The notes: generated from the letters alone by a model not told the origin. Shown: positions 26,484 through 36,580, numbered from the stretch's first letter. The stretch: 64,000 bases of DNA from Candidatus Barnesiella excrementavium (GCA_019115485.1 DXDM01000043.1:1-64000), one strand, 5' to 3'. Numbers and translations: made by a program.

Positions 26484-26515
26484 TTTGCGTGTTTTTGTCA
26501 GAATGCTTACTTTTG
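26484..26515 (+). promoter_or_regulatory. Promoter of the M28 gene, possibly leaderless
   Basis: TTTG at 26484-26487, 20 nt, then TACTTTTG at 26508-26515. The first ATG of the gene is only 4 nt beyond the -7 box, so the transcription start would fall at or next to the start codon. Confidence 0.55.
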
Positions 26516-26518
26516 AAC

Positions 26519-27511
26519 ATGATGAAAACGCTGAACCTTCAACTGGGATTTCTGATTCTGATTATAGGGCTGGTCGCCTGTTCTGCCAAATCGGGGAAGA
26601 GTAGTGAAACAAACGATGCCGGGCGCGACTCGGTAGAGGTTCCCGTGTTCGATGCCGACAGCGCCTATGCCTATGTTGAGCGTCAGGTCGCGTTTGGATA
26701 CCGCGTCCCCAATACCCCGGCTCACCGGGTTACCGCCGACTATCTGGCTGCCGAGCTGGCCCGTCACGGAGCTACGGTCGAGGTGCAGGAGGGTACCGTT
26801 ACCGCCTACGACGGTAGCGAGTTGGCCATTCGCAACATTATCGGGTCGTTCTCGCCCGAGAAGAAGAACCGCATTTTGCTCTTTGCCCACTGGGATACCC
26901 GCCCTTATGCCGATAACGATGCCGACAAAAGCAAGCATCGCCAGCCCATTGCCGGTGCCGACGACGGTGCGAGCGGGGTGGGAGTGTTGCTCGAAATTGC
27001 CCGTCAGCTGGGGCAGAAGCTCCCCGATGCGGGGGTCGACATCGCCTTTTTCGACGCTGAGGATTACGGGACTCCCTATTGGAGCGACTCGAACGACGAG
27101 GACAGTTGGGCACTGGGTACGCAATATTGGACCCGCCGTCCGCACAAACCCGGTTACCGGGCCCGCTTCGGCATTCTGCTCGACATGGTGGGTGGCTCGG
27201 GAGCCCGCTTCTGCCGCGAAATGTTCTCGGAGTATTACGCCTCGGGCATCGTGAAACAGGTGTGGGAGACAGCCCGCCGCTTGGGATACGGCAACTACTT
27301 TGTCGACGAGAAAGGCGGCTACGTGACCGACGACCACGTATATGTGAACCGCTATGGCATACCCAGTATCGACATCATTGCCTGCTCGCGTGAGACGGTA
27401 ACGGGCTTCCCGCCCTACTGGCACACCGTGGACGACACGATGAAGAATATCGACCGCGCTACCTTGAAGGCGGTGGGGCAAACCGTGTTGACGGTCATCT
27501 ATGAAGAGTGA
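26519..27511 (+). CDS. Glutaminyl-peptide cyclotransferase-like M28 lipoprotein
   Basis: About 330 residues starting at tandem ATGs (26519, 26522), with a lipoprotein signal and lipobox GLVAC. The M28 zinc-enzyme pattern is present: AHWDTRPYAD, then GADDGASGVG, FFDAEDYG, LLDMVGG and HTVDDTMKNID. Bacteroidetes homologues of this layout convert N-terminal glutamine of exported proteins to pyroglutamate; an aminopeptidase role is the alternative. Exported and lipid-anchored, so it acts on periplasmic or surface proteins after signal peptide cleavage. The sufE start codon lies 17 nt after its stop. Confidence 0.88.
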   Translation: MMKTLNLQLGFLILIIGLVACSAKSGKSSETNDAGRDSVEVPVFDADSAYAYVERQVAFGYRVPNTPAHRVTADYLAAELARHGATVEVQEGTVTAYDGSELAIRNIIGSFSPEKKNRILLFAHWDTRPYADNDADKSKHRQPIAGADDGASGVGVLLEIARQLGQKLPDAGVDIAFFDAEDYGTPYWSDSNDEDSWALGTQYWTRRPHKPGYRARFGILLDMVGGSGARFCREMFSEYYASGIVKQVWETARRLGYGNYFVDEKGGYVTDDHVYVNRYGIPSIDIIACSRETVTGFPPYWHTVDDTMKNIDRATLKAVGQTVLTVIYEE

Positions 27512-27528
27512 TTGATAAAACTACCCAT

Positions 27529-27954
27529 ATGAAAACTATCGACGAAATACAGGACGAAATTATAGACGAGTTTTCGGTCTTCGACGACTGGATGGATAAA
27601 TATGCCTTATTGATTGATTTGGGCAATAGCCTGCCTCCCATCGAGGAGAAATACAAAATCAACGAGAATCTGATTGAAGGGTGCCAGAGCCGGGTGTGGC
27701 TGCAAGCCGACTACCGCGACGGACGCATCTGGTTCGAGGCCGAGAGCGACGCCATCATCGTGAAGGGCATCGTGTCGCTGCTGGTACGGGTACTTTCGGG
27801 CCGTACCCCCGACGAGATTCTCAATGCCAACCTCTATTTTATCGACCGGATAGGTCTCACCGAGCACCTGTCGCCCACCCGCTCCAACGGGCTGGTGGCC
27901 ATGGTCAAGCAGATGCGCATGTATGCCCTGGCCTTCAAAGTGAAAAACAACTAA
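27529..27954 (+). CDS. sufE: SufE-like cysteine desulfurase activator
   Basis: 141 residues from the ATG at 27529; a GTG at 27508 in frame overlaps the preceding stop and is less likely. IEEKYKINENLIEGCQSRVW contains the sulfur-accepting Cys in the GCQSxVW motif, and GIVSLLVRVLSGRTPDEI is conserved in the family. It accepts sulfur from SufS/CsdA for iron-sulfur cluster assembly. No other suf genes are adjacent. Confidence 0.93.
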   Translation: MKTIDEIQDEIIDEFSVFDDWMDKYALLIDLGNSLPPIEEKYKINENLIEGCQSRVWLQADYRDGRIWFEAESDAIIVKGIVSLLVRVLSGRTPDEILNANLYFIDRIGLTEHLSPTRSNGLVAMVKQMRMYALAFKVKNN

Positions 27955-27982
27955 ATTATTCAATACTAAAAATCAAAACATT

Positions 27983-29542
27983 ATGTTTAAAGGACATCCT
28001 AAGGGTTTGATAGCAGCGGCCCTCTCCAACATGGGCGAGCGCTTCGGCTATTACATTATGAATGCCGTATTGGTGCTGTTTCTCTGTTCCAAATTCGGAT
28101 TGAGTGAAGAGACGTCGGGTACCATATATTCGTTCTTCTATGCAGGTATCTATCTGCTGGCTCTGGTAGGCGGTATCATTGCCGACCGTACCCAGAATTA
28201 CAAAGGCACGATTAAGACCGGATTGGTAATCATGGCCGTCGGTTATGTGCTGTTGTCGATTCCTATCCTGGCTACCAGCGGCAATGTGGCCTGGTTGCTC
28301 CCGCTCACCTGCTTTGCCTTGTTCCTCATCGCCTTCGGTAACGGTCTGTTCAAGGGTAATTTGCAAGCTATCGTAGGGCAGCTCTACGACGATTTCGAGG
28401 CCGAGGCTGCCAAGCAGGGCCCCGAAGCGTTGAAACTTGCCAAGGACAAACGCGATAGCGGTTTCCAGATATTCTACGTCTTCATCAACGTGGGCGGACT
28501 GATTGCTCCGTTTGTGGCCCCGCTGCTGCGCGAGTGGTGGTTGGGTGTGAACGGTATGTCGTACAATGCTCAGCTCCCGGCCCTGTGTCACCAGTTTATC
28601 AACAACGGCGCCCAGATGAGCCAGGCCGCTCTCGACAACCTCAATAATCTGATGGCCTCGGTGGGCGGTAATGTGACCGACCTGACCGTTGCCTGTCAAA
28701 ACTATCTCCAAATCTTCAACGAGGGTATCCACTATTCGTTCATCGCCTCGGTGGTTGCCATGCTCATTTCGCTGGTTATCTTCGTCGCTTACCAACGTCG
28801 TTTCCCCACTCCGGGCAAGAAGACCAAGGTCGAGTCGCAATCCTATACCGCCGAAGAGAAGCGGGCTATGGCCAAGGAGATTCGTCAACGCATGGCCGCC
28901 CTTTTTGCCGTGTTGGGTGTGGTTATCTTCTTCTGGTTCTCGTTCCATCAAAATGGTATGTCGCTCTCGTTCTTCGCCCGCGACTTTGTCGATTCGAGTG
29001 CCGTGGCTCCCGAGATATGGCAGGCCATCAACCCCTTCTTCGTAATTACCCTCACCCCCATCGTCATGGCCCTGTTCGCCTGGTTGGCCCGTCGGGGGAA
29101 AGAGATATCCACGCCGCGCAAGATTGCCATCGGTATGTTCATCGCCGGTCTGGCCTTCCTCTTCCTGGCCATCTTCTCGGCCGTGAAAGGTTACCCCTCG
29201 GCCGACGAGTTCAAGCTCTTGCCCGTAGCCGAGCAGATGGCCGACAAGGCACACTGGTGGGTATTGATTGTCACCTACTTCTTCCTGACGGTAGCCGAGC
29301 TGTTCATCTCGCCGCTGGGATTATCGTTCGTTTCGAAAGTAGCCCCCAAGCACCTGTTGGGTCTCTGTCAGGGACTGTGGCTGGGAGCAACCGCCGTAGG
29401 TAACCTGCTGTTGTGGGTAGGTCCGCTCATGTACAACGCCTGGCCCATCTGGCAATGCTGGACGGTCTTCCTCGTCGTATGTCTCGTTTCGATGGGCGTG
29501 ATGCTGGGTATGCTCCGGTGGTTGGAGCGGGTAGCCAAGTAA
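27983..29542 (+). CDS. POT-family proton-dependent oligopeptide transporter
   Basis: 519 residues with about 12-14 membrane spans. The N-terminus carries MGERFGYYIMNAVLVLFL, the ExxERF-type motif of POT/PTR transporters, and the first loop has IIADRTQNYKGTI. FFFWFSFHQNGMSL and SPLGLSFVSKVAPKHLLGL are further family features. It imports di- and tripeptides by proton symport across the inner membrane. Ends at a strong terminator. Confidence 0.93.
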   Translation: MFKGHPKGLIAAALSNMGERFGYYIMNAVLVLFLCSKFGLSEETSGTIYSFFYAGIYLLALVGGIIADRTQNYKGTIKTGLVIMAVGYVLLSIPILATSGNVAWLLPLTCFALFLIAFGNGLFKGNLQAIVGQLYDDFEAEAAKQGPEALKLAKDKRDSGFQIFYVFINVGGLIAPFVAPLLREWWLGVNGMSYNAQLPALCHQFINNGAQMSQAALDNLNNLMASVGGNVTDLTVACQNYLQIFNEGIHYSFIASVVAMLISLVIFVAYQRRFPTPGKKTKVESQSYTAEEKRAMAKEIRQRMAALFAVLGVVIFFWFSFHQNGMSLSFFARDFVDSSAVAPEIWQAINPFFVITLTPIVMALFAWLARRGKEISTPRKIAIGMFIAGLAFLFLAIFSAVKGYPSADEFKLLPVAEQMADKAHWWVLIVTYFFLTVAELFISPLGLSFVSKVAPKHLLGLCQGLWLGATAVGNLLLWVGPLMYNAWPIWQCWTVFLVVCLVSMGVMLGMLRWLERVAK

Positions 29543-29588
29543 TCGGCTCCGTGCGTCGAATAGAACATGGTTCAACAATATAAAAGGC

Positions 29589-29626
29589 AAGGCTCCCGGG
29601 GTATCCCGGGAGCCTTGTTGTGTTTT
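29589..29626 (+). terminator. Terminator after the POT transporter gene
   Basis: AAGGCTCCCGGG (29589-29600) and CCCGGGAGCCTT (29605-29616) form a perfect 12-bp stem with a GTAT loop, followed by a T-rich tail. Confidence 0.9.
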
Positions 29627-29715
29627 TCAAGAATGAGGGAGACCTGTTTTTAATTTTGCGAGGTGCCTATTTTTCTCTACATTTGCAGGTAAAGACCTCT
29701 TTCCCCTGTCTCAAA

Positions 29716-31122
29716 ATGATAAAGACCCGGTATTACATATGGCCTGTTTTTGTGTTTTTCGCTCTGATTTCCTGTGTGGGGAAGAGCGACCGGCTAGACT
29801 GGGCACAATCCTGTTTTGACAAGGGTATAGCTTTTGAGGAGGCGAGTATGTTCGATTCGGCAGCCGTCTGCTACCTTTCGGCTATCGGTAGCCTCGATCC
29901 CGACGAAGAGGTTTATGCAGAGGCTTTGGGGGCCTATTACAACCGCATTGCCCTGTTGCTGTTCAAAAGCGAAATCAACAAGGAGGCCGAAAAGATGTTT
30001 GAGAAGGCGATTGCCTATAACTCGCGGTTGAGCGAGAAGTCGCAACTCTCTGAATCGTATCGCGGTTTGTGGAAGTGCTATTGTGTCGACAAGGGGGGAA
30101 TACTCGATTCTACCCTGTTGAAAACGGTGCGGTTGATTCCCGATATTCGAGATAAGGAGGAGCTGTTCAAGGCCAAGAATGCCTTGGCTTATTATTTTCT
30201 GATGTCGGGCGATTATGCTTCGGCCATGCAATACAGTTCTGAATTGGAAGCCCTTTCGCCCGACACGGTATCTTATTATAAAAGTTGTCTGGTGAGGGGG
30301 AGTATCTTTTATGCGTCGGGTCAACTCGATTCGGCTCTTATCTATACCCGCAAGGCTGCATGCAGCGACTACATCTATACTCGGGCGTCGGCCTATGAGA
30401 ACCTCTACGAGATGACCGGCGACAACCTCTATCGAGATCGTTATGACCAGTTGAACGATTCCATTGCGGGCCTGATGAAACCGGCCAAGGTCAATACCGC
30501 CTTTTACGGCGAGCTCATTCACAACATGGATATGGAGTATGCCCGTAAGATTCATACCTTTTTGTGGCTGGGAGGAATAGGTGCGTTGATTGTCGTTGTG
30601 GTGATCGTAGTTGTTCTGTTGCTTTATTTTAGACGGAGGAACGTTGCACTTCGCTCCGGGTTGGAGTCTGAATCTCAAACTCCCGGGATAGTTGGGGGCA
30701 CGTCTGAGGCTCCATTGGAGATGGAGAAGAAGAGCGAGACGTTGCAACGGGAGATTGTGGAACAAATCAAGATGGTGACGGCACAGAAAAACAAACGTTT
30801 TGTCAAATCAGAGGTCTTTAAACAGACGGTGGTCCATATCGAGGGCGGCACCGTTTTCCTGACCCCGGCATTGCGCGACAGTCTGTTCGAGTCGTTGCGG
30901 AAAGAGTATGCCCTGCTGCATAGACTGCTGACGACCTATTTTTCATTCTCCGACGAGGAGTTCTATTTCTTCTGTTTGAGCTCGCTAGGATTGAGTACCA
31001 AAGAGTGTGCCGCTTGTCGGTGTGTATCGATGTCGGCCATTCGGGTATTGCGCAAGCGGGTAAACGACAAGATGCGGCGATACATTACCATCGATGCACT
31101 TTTTCAAGCCGTAAAGTTGTAA
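29716..31122 (+). CDS. Membrane TPR protein with cytosolic helix-turn-helix
   Basis: 468 residues from the ATG at 29716; the longer frame to 29620 would run through the TACATTTG promoter box at 29688-29695. The N-terminus is a signal segment ending LISC (possible lipobox), followed by tetratricopeptide-like helices to about residue 270. A membrane span (GGIGALIVVVVIVVVLLLYF, about 293-312) leads to a cytosolic domain ending in a helix-turn-helix (LGLSTKECAACRCVSMSAIRVLRKRV). This layout, periplasmic TPR plus membrane plus cytosolic DNA-binding helix, is common among Bacteroidetes transmembrane regulators. Its target may be the T9SS-exported protein downstream. Confidence 0.75.
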   Translation: MIKTRYYIWPVFVFFALISCVGKSDRLDWAQSCFDKGIAFEEASMFDSAAVCYLSAIGSLDPDEEVYAEALGAYYNRIALLLFKSEINKEAEKMFEKAIAYNSRLSEKSQLSESYRGLWKCYCVDKGGILDSTLLKTVRLIPDIRDKEELFKAKNALAYYFLMSGDYASAMQYSSELEALSPDTVSYYKSCLVRGSIFYASGQLDSALIYTRKAACSDYIYTRASAYENLYEMTGDNLYRDRYDQLNDSIAGLMKPAKVNTAFYGELIHNMDMEYARKIHTFLWLGGIGALIVVVVIVVVLLLYFRRRNVALRSGLESESQTPGIVGGTSEAPLEMEKKSETLQREIVEQIKMVTAQKNKRFVKSEVFKQTVVHIEGGTVFLTPALRDSLFESLRKEYALLHRLLTTYFSFSDEEFYFFCLSSLGLSTKECAACRCVSMSAIRVLRKRVNDKMRRYITIDALFQAVKL

Positions 31123-31284
31123 TCGAGGGGGTGCAAGTAACGCTTTCTTCGGCTAAGCAGTTGATTCATAGGGCGTAATAAAATATGCGAATGTAATGCA
31201 ATCTGCTTAATATTTTTCGTTTTTGTTTGTAATTTTGTGAAGAATTAAAACAAATAAGGTTGTATAACTAATCATTTATCACCC

Positions 31285-33129
31285 ATGAAGAAAATTTACT
31301 CCCTGTTTCTCTTTTGTTTCCTGACCCTTGTTTCGGTAGCGGCACAAACAACCATCTATGCCTACCGCACGTGGCAGGAAAGTAATTCTACGAATGTCAA
31401 GAAGGGGCCGGTCAAATTTTCATCGGCCAATCCCTCCGAGGTAGAACTCATTGCCGACCAGTCTCGGCTCGGCTCGGTCTATGCCGGAGCCTACTATAAT
31501 TACAAGTGGTATGCCCAGGTGACCCAGCCCGGTACCCAGTCGGCTCTCGAAGGGCTTTATACCATCGATTTGAACGACGGCACCCGCACCCTCATCTCGA
31601 CCAAGGGAGCCCATCTGGTCGAGATGACCTACGACTATGCCTCCTCAACCATGTATGGGGTGAGCAATAATGCCGAGGAGCTGATGATTATCGATATTCA
31701 CACGGGCGAGACGACGTCGGTAGGAACTTTTCAGGAGGGTGAGACGGCTGTCTATATTCTGGCTTTGGCGTGTGATGTAGAGGGTACGATGTATGGTATC
31801 TCGACCAGCGATAACCTCTATACCATCGATAAGGCCACGGCCGCCTGTACGCTGGTGGGCCCGACCGGTGTCGATGCCGCTTTCACCCAAAGCATGGACT
31901 TCGACCGCAACAGCGGTGTGCTGTATTGGTTGAATAATGCCGACTACACGCTTTACACCGTCGATACCACGACAGGCCAGGCTACCGCCGTCGGTACCGT
32001 GGGTGAATTGGGTGACGAGAGTTTGAACAGTATGTTTATCCCCTATATCCACGTAGCGCCCGGAGCCCCCGATCGGGTGACCGAACGCCGTGTAGAGCCC
32101 CAAGGTACGAGTGTGCGGGTAGTATGGAAGAATCCAACTATCGATGCACAAGGCAATCCGTTGACTCAGTTGACGGGGATAAAAGTCTATCGGAATAATG
32201 AACTGGTAGCTACCGTAACTGCCGGGAACGACCAGATAGGAACCTTGATGGAGTATACCGATACCAATTTGTCCGATGGATTGTACAGCTATCGTTTAGT
32301 CCCAGTCAATGCTCAGGGCGACGGTGGTGCCGATAGTGATGACTTGCAGGTATATGTAGGCGACGATGCTCCGGGTACCGTAGTCGATTTTACCGTGACT
32401 CAGGGCGACAGCGAAGCCTTGTTGAACTGGAAGGCTCCCGAAACCGGCAAGTATGGCGGTACGTTCGACCCGGCCAGCATTACCGGCTATGTCATTACCC
32501 GCTCCGACGGTACGACGTCCGAGACCATTGCTCAGCCGGCTTCGGCCACGACATACGCCGATACCCCGGGATTTGGTACCTATACCTATTCGATTTATGC
32601 CGAGAACAACGTGGGGAAGGGTACCGAAGTTTCGGCCGACCCCATCATCGTGAAGCCGGCCGACTGGATTCTCATGGTCACGGGTGAGGTGGTTATCGAG
32701 TCGGGGAAGACTTACCATTTCTACGACGTGTCGGGTCCCGATGCCTATTATCCCAACTCGCGCAACGATACGTTGACGATTCGTCCCGAAAATCCTGGTG
32801 GTCTGGTACATGTCTCGTTTCCCATCGGTTATTCGGCTGGGACATTGTGGCCCGATGTGAAGCTGCTCTTTACCGATGTGACTTCGGGCATGACCCGGGT
32901 GGTAAGACCGGCTTCGGTGCAGGCCTATCCCAATCCGGTGAGCGGACTTCTGCATATCGATGGTGACGGGCTTTCGCAAGTCGAGTTGTATAACTGTGCC
33001 GGTCAACGGGTTTATGTATCGGGACCTGTCACATCGATTGACATGACGGCCTGTCCGGCGGGTATCTATTATCTGAAAATAGTCACCGATGAGGGCGTTT
33101 CGACGGTGAAAAAGATAGTTAAGAACTGA
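31285..33129 (+). CDS. Secreted FN3-domain protein with T9SS sorting domain
   Basis: 614 residues. Signal peptide (LFLFCFLTLVSVAAQ). Residues about 20-260 form a repetitive region with YTIDLNDGTRTLI-like strands that may be a propeller. Two fibronectin III-like domains follow (APDRVTERRVEPQGTSVRVV and APGTVVDFTVTQGDSEALL). The C-terminal 70 residues (AYPNPVSGLLHI to the VKKIVK end) match the type A T9SS sorting signal, so the protein should be exported by type IX secretion. A TAATTTTG box at 31230-31237 is the likely -7 element. Function is unknown; adhesion or glycan binding are possible. Confidence 0.82.
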   Translation: MKKIYSLFLFCFLTLVSVAAQTTIYAYRTWQESNSTNVKKGPVKFSSANPSEVELIADQSRLGSVYAGAYYNYKWYAQVTQPGTQSALEGLYTIDLNDGTRTLISTKGAHLVEMTYDYASSTMYGVSNNAEELMIIDIHTGETTSVGTFQEGETAVYILALACDVEGTMYGISTSDNLYTIDKATAACTLVGPTGVDAAFTQSMDFDRNSGVLYWLNNADYTLYTVDTTTGQATAVGTVGELGDESLNSMFIPYIHVAPGAPDRVTERRVEPQGTSVRVVWKNPTIDAQGNPLTQLTGIKVYRNNELVATVTAGNDQIGTLMEYTDTNLSDGLYSYRLVPVNAQGDGGADSDDLQVYVGDDAPGTVVDFTVTQGDSEALLNWKAPETGKYGGTFDPASITGYVITRSDGTTSETIAQPASATTYADTPGFGTYTYSIYAENNVGKGTEVSADPIIVKPADWILMVTGEVVIESGKTYHFYDVSGPDAYYPNSRNDTLTIRPENPGGLVHVSFPIGYSAGTLWPDVKLLFTDVTSGMTRVVRPASVQAYPNPVSGLLHIDGDGLSQVELYNCAGQRVYVSGPVTSIDMTACPAGIYYLKIVTDEGVSTVKKIVKN

Positions 33130-33149
33130 CAACCGGGAGGTTGCAAGGA

Positions 33150-33198
33150 ACGAAGAGGCTCATGGCCCTTACGGGGGCAGAGCCTCTTCGTGTTTTTT
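33150..33198 (+). terminator. Terminator after the FN3/T9SS gene
   Basis: ACGAAGAGGCTC (33150-33161) pairs with GAGCCTCTTCGT (33180-33191), followed by a run of T residues to 33198. Confidence 0.9.
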
Positions 33199-33247
33199 CT
33201 CTTCTCTTGATGGAATGCAGGTTGGATTGCATTTGTCAGATTCGATT

Positions 33248-34114
33248 TCAGTAGGCAATTACCTTCCCTTTCTTTAACCGGAATTTCAGCGGGGATATCC
33301 CGTTTTTCTTGACGAAGAATTTGCCGAACACCGACTGGTCCGAGAAACCCAGTTGCGAGGCAATCTCTTTAATGTCGAGGTCGGTACATTCGAGCAGACG
33401 GCGGGCGTCGGCCGAGAGAAGTTCCGAGATGTGAAACCGTACGGTGTTGCCGGTGGTGTGCTTCACGATGCGGGAGAGGTAGGTGGTCGAGATGTTCAGC
33501 TCGTCGGCATAGAAGGCTATGTCGTGGTGCTGCCGGTAGTTCTCGACCAGCAGTTTTCTGAACTTGCGGTATATCTCGCCCGACCGTTTGACATAGACCG
33601 GCGTGTAACGGTTGTATTGTACGAAGATGTCGGCCGTTTGCAACAGCAGGAGGCTGCACAGATGGTGTATGATGCCGTTGGTATAGAGTTTGAAACCTTG
33701 CAGTTCGTGAGCGAAGAGGGCAAAGGTCTGTTGCAGATATCGGCTCTTGTCGGGTTTCAGGGGCAGGAAGGGGAGCCGGTCTCTGCGGATAAACTCGGCC
33801 AGCTGGTTGTAGAGGGGCTGTCCAGCCGGTTGCCGGTCGAAGTATTCGGGGGTGATGTAGATGCAGGTAAACTCAAAGTCGCAGTCCATTTCGTGGATTG
33901 TGGCTTTCAGGCTGGGGGTAAGAACAAGCAACATCTCTTTTTTCAATCGATAGCACCGATGGGTATCGGAGATGGAGGCTGTTCCATTTTTGACGAAAAT
34001 AAAAAAGAATCCCTCAGCAATGGCCAAACTGTCGTTGCCCGAAAACCCTCTTCCATCGCCAAATGCTCCGGTCTGAGGGATTTTGTTCAAGGTGTCGAAG
34101 AGGAAGATTTCCAT
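33248..34114 (-). CDS. AraC-family transcriptional regulator
   Basis: 288 residues. N-terminal cupin-like sensing domain (FFFIFVKNGTASISDTHRCY, then MLLVLTPSL) and a C-terminal double helix-turn-helix, about residues 190-285 (FYADELNISTTYLSRIVKH, then IKEIASQLGFSDQSVFGKFF), the AraC signature. A strong promoter lies just upstream and the divergent membrane-protein gene starts 124 nt away, making it a likely target. The ligand is unknown. Confidence 0.93.
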   Translation of the reverse strand: MEIFLFDTLNKIPQTGAFGDGRGFSGNDSLAIAEGFFFIFVKNGTASISDTHRCYRLKKEMLLVLTPSLKATIHEMDCDFEFTCIYITPEYFDRQPAGQPLYNQLAEFIRRDRLPFLPLKPDKSRYLQQTFALFAHELQGFKLYTNGIIHHLCSLLLLQTADIFVQYNRYTPVYVKRSGEIYRKFRKLLVENYRQHHDIAFYADELNISTTYLSRIVKHTTGNTVRFHISELLSADARRLLECTDLDIKEIASQLGFSDQSVFGKFFVKKNGISPLKFRLKKGKVIAY

Positions 34115-34137
34115 CTCGGTTTTTCTACAAAGGTAAC

Positions 34138-34169
34138 AACTGTTTCGTTTTTAACCAAAATCGGTTCTC
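34138..34169 (-). promoter_or_regulatory. Promoter of the araC-family gene
   Basis: On the minus strand, TTTTG (ending about 34166), 20 nt, then TACCTTTG (34145-34138). The expected start is about 18 nt before the ATG at 34114. Confidence 0.7.
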
Positions 34170-34237
34170 CTTTTCTCACCGGGAATCGGTGAAATAGCGC
34201 GAACTTTGCACCGGTTTTTAAAAAGGTATTACACAGT

Positions 34238-34918
34238 ATGATGAATGTTTATTCGTTGAGGCGTTGCTTGTTGTTTGTCGTTTCGCTGTTTATCAACGCC
34301 TTGGGTATCGATTTTATTACGAAAGCGCTGTTGGGGACTTCGCCCATTACCGGAGTCAACTACGTGTTGAGTCTGTTCACGCCGCTCACGATGGGGCAAT
34401 GGACCATTATTGTCAATATCCTGTTCATGTTGTTTGAACTGCCGTTTATGACGCACGAGTCGTTCAAGGAAGATCTGCGTCCCTATTTGTTGCAGATACC
34501 CATTTCGCTCGGGTTCGGTATCTTTATCGACTGGGGCATGAACATGCTGTTTTGGGTAGACCCCGTGAATTTTGTGCAGCAACTGCTCTATCTCTTGATT
34601 GGGTGCTGCGTGCTGGCCATGGGTATTACGCTCGAAATGAAGGTGAATGTGGCCATGACGGCCGGTGAGTTCTTTGTGAAGGTGATTGCCCAGCGGTTGA
34701 AGCACCCCTTTGGTTACGTCAAGTTGGGTTTCGACGTGACGCTGGTGATGCTCGCCTGCGTGATGTCGTTCCTCTTTTCGTCGACCATTACCGGCGTGGG
34801 ACTGGGCACGGTGGTTTCGGCCTTGCTTGTAGGCCCTATCGTGCATGCCGTGAGTCCTTTTTATCACGTGCTCGACCGGTGGTTGTTTGTGCCCGCCGCT
34901 TCGGAGGTCAGAAAATAG
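34238..34918 (+). CDS. YitT/YczE-type integral membrane protein
   Basis: 226 residues with about five hydrophobic spans ([18 protein letters not shown], then [29 protein letters not shown] and [13 protein letters not shown]). The [17 protein letters not shown] segment resembles the YczE/YitT family, whose substrate is not known. It is divergent from the AraC regulator. Its 3' end overlaps the 3' end of rnhB by 11 bp on the opposite strand. Confidence 0.75.
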   Translation: MMNVYSLRRCLLFVVSLFINALGIDFITKALLGTSPITGVNYVLSLFTPLTMGQWTIIVNILFMLFELPFMTHESFKEDLRPYLLQIPISLGFGIFIDWGMNMLFWVDPVNFVQQLLYLLIGCCVLAMGITLEMKVNVAMTAGEFFVKVIAQRLKHPFGYVKLGFDVTLVMLACVMSFLFSSTITGVGLGTVVSALLVGPIVHAVSPFYHVLDRWLFVPAASEVRK

Positions 34919-35504
34919 AGAGTTGTCGCTCGAGCAACTGAAACGATAGTCGATGATAGGGCGACGGCCCGTATTGGGCGATGGCCGCCCGGTGAGCCTT
35001 GGTAGGATACCCCTTGTTTGACTTCCAGTCATACAGGGGGTATTTTTCGTGCAATTCGTTCATGTAGTCGTCGCGGTAGGTCTTGGCCAGAATAGAGGCT
35101 GCCGCGATGGCTTCGTATTTGCCGTCGCCCTTCACCACGCAGGTGTGGGTGATACCGGGGTAGGGCTTGAAGCGGTTGCCGTCGATGAGCAGATGCTGGG
35201 GAGTAACCGTGAGTTGCTCGATGGCCCGGTGCATGGCCAGGAACGAGGCGTTGAGAATGTTGATGCGGTCGATTTCCTCGGGAGTGACGATGCCTACGGC
35301 CCAGGCCAGTGCCGCCTCTTCGATGAGGGGACGCAGGGCGTAACGCTGTTTCTCGGATAGTTTCTTTGAGTCGTTGAGCAGTTCGTTGCGGAAGTCGGGC
35401 GGCAAGATGACTGCTGCTGCATAGACCGCCCCCGCCAGACAGCCGCGACCCGCCTCGTCGCAGCCCGCCTCGACCACTCCGCCATTCATGTAGGGTAACA
35501 GCAT
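34908..35504 (-). CDS. rnhB: Ribonuclease HII
   Basis: 198 residues from the ATG at 35504, a normal length; the frame to 35564 would overlap the upstream gene. [17 protein letters not shown] carries the first two acidic active-site residues, LLIDGNRF the third Asp, and [13 protein letters not shown] plus [10 protein letters not shown] are further conserved blocks. It cuts RNA in RNA-DNA hybrids and single ribonucleotides. The start lies 8 nt after the DUF4831 gene stop, so the two are co-transcribed. Confidence 0.95.
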   Translation of the reverse strand: MLLPYMNGGVVEAGCDEAGRGCLAGAVYAAAVILPPDFRNELLNDSKKLSEKQRYALRPLIEEAALAWAVGIVTPEEIDRINILNASFLAMHRAIEQLTVTPQHLLIDGNRFKPYPGITHTCVVKGDGKYEAIAAASILAKTYRDDYMNELHEKYPLYDWKSNKGYPTKAHRAAIAQYGPSPYHRLSFQLLERQLSIF

Positions 35505-35512
35505 AGGGCCTT

Positions 35513-36580
35513 TTATTTGCCTAATTGACGGATAGCCCCGGTTTGGGGATAGAAGGTGACGCAAGAGGGGTTCTTCTTGTCGGTGAAGAGCAAGGGGTCG
35601 AGCCCGAAGATGACACCGAACTGGGCCACGGGGACTTCGCCCTTGAAGAGGGCCTTCTTGCCGTCGGTGAGGGTCACTTCGGCCTTCCCGGGAATGGCGT
35701 AGGGCACGGCATTCTTGGGCATCTTCTTCACGTTGCCCTTGTTGTCGACGGGGAGTTGTCCCTCCTCGGTAATTTTGAGGGTGAGGTAGATGGGGGCACC
35801 GCTCAGGTTGTCGGCAGCCACCACGCCGTAGAGGTCGGAGATGCGGAATACCACCTCGTTGGTAGTCTCCTCGACGGGCAGGTAGTCGATGTGTTTCACC
35901 ACCGTCTCGGTTTGGGTCGTACCCATGAAGAGGGCCGTGAGGGCAGCCTCCTGTTCGTCGAGTTGTTGAATGACGAGTTTGAACGATTCACCGTCGGCCG
36001 GAAGTTCATCGACCTCGCCGGTCACCAGATTCAGTCGGCTTTCGCGTATGCGGTAGAGTTGCTTGGCTGCCACCTCGGCCATCTTGGCGGTCGAGGCCGA
36101 CATGAGCAGCTCTTCGGAGTAGACCTTGGCGTAGTCGTTGTGGTCGAGGGGCGATTTCTTCTTGGCTTTGGGTTCCGTGGGTACAATCGAGTCGACCACC
36201 GGGTCGGTGTTGATTGAGAGCAGGAGCCCGTTCTCATCAAGCACGATATAACCGTTGCTGCCCGATTTGAACTGCATGAGGTATTCTTCCTCGGGGTCGG
36301 GCACGCCGTAAGGGTTGACCTTGACCGAAGTGAGGCTCCACTCCTCGGAGTCCTGGGTGATGGCTCCCGGTATGCCCAGGTATTTCTCGGCATACTGGTA
36401 GTAGGGACCGGCCTTGCGGGTGGTTTTTGTGGCCACGACTTCGAGGTCGAGGTGGGTTTGCGGCAGGGAGAATACCAGTCCGTATTCGTTATGTTTGTCG
36501 GCGGTGAGTCTCTTCGTCTCCTGGGCGAATCCTGCACTCGTCGTTAAGAGCAGACAGAGGGATAAAAAGGCATATTTCAT
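35513..36580 (-). CDS. DUF4831-family exported protein
   Basis: 355 residues from the ATG at 36580, which begins a clean signal peptide ([17 protein letters not shown]). The mature part ([19 protein letters not shown], then [13 protein letters not shown]) matches the Bacteroidetes DUF4831 family, of unknown function. The cysteine-poor, beta-rich mature protein is probably periplasmic. A TATCTTTG box on the minus strand lies at 36703-36696. It lies between nnr and rnhB on the same strand. Confidence 0.85.
   Translation of the reverse strand: MKYAFLSLCLLLTTSAGFAQETKRLTADKHNEYGLVFSLPQTHLDLEVVATKTTRKAGPYYQYAEKYLGIPGAITQDSEEWSLTSVKVNPYGVPDPEEEYLMQFKSGSNGYIVLDENGLLLSINTDPVVDSIVPTEPKAKKKSPLDHNDYAKVYSEELLMSASTAKMAEVAAKQLYRIRESRLNLVTGEVDELPADGESFKLVIQQLDEQEAALTALFMGTTQTETVVKHIDYLPVEETTNEVVFRISDLYGVVAADNLSGAPIYLTLKITEEGQLPVDNKGNVKKMPKNAVPYAIPGKAEVTLTDGKKALFKGEVPVAQFGVIFGLDPLLFTDKKNPSCVTFYPQTGAIRQLGK

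Noticed and set aside
27956-29254. 432-codon minus-strand frame over the POT transporter
   Set aside because: Antisense of a conserved transporter; no start signal or homology.
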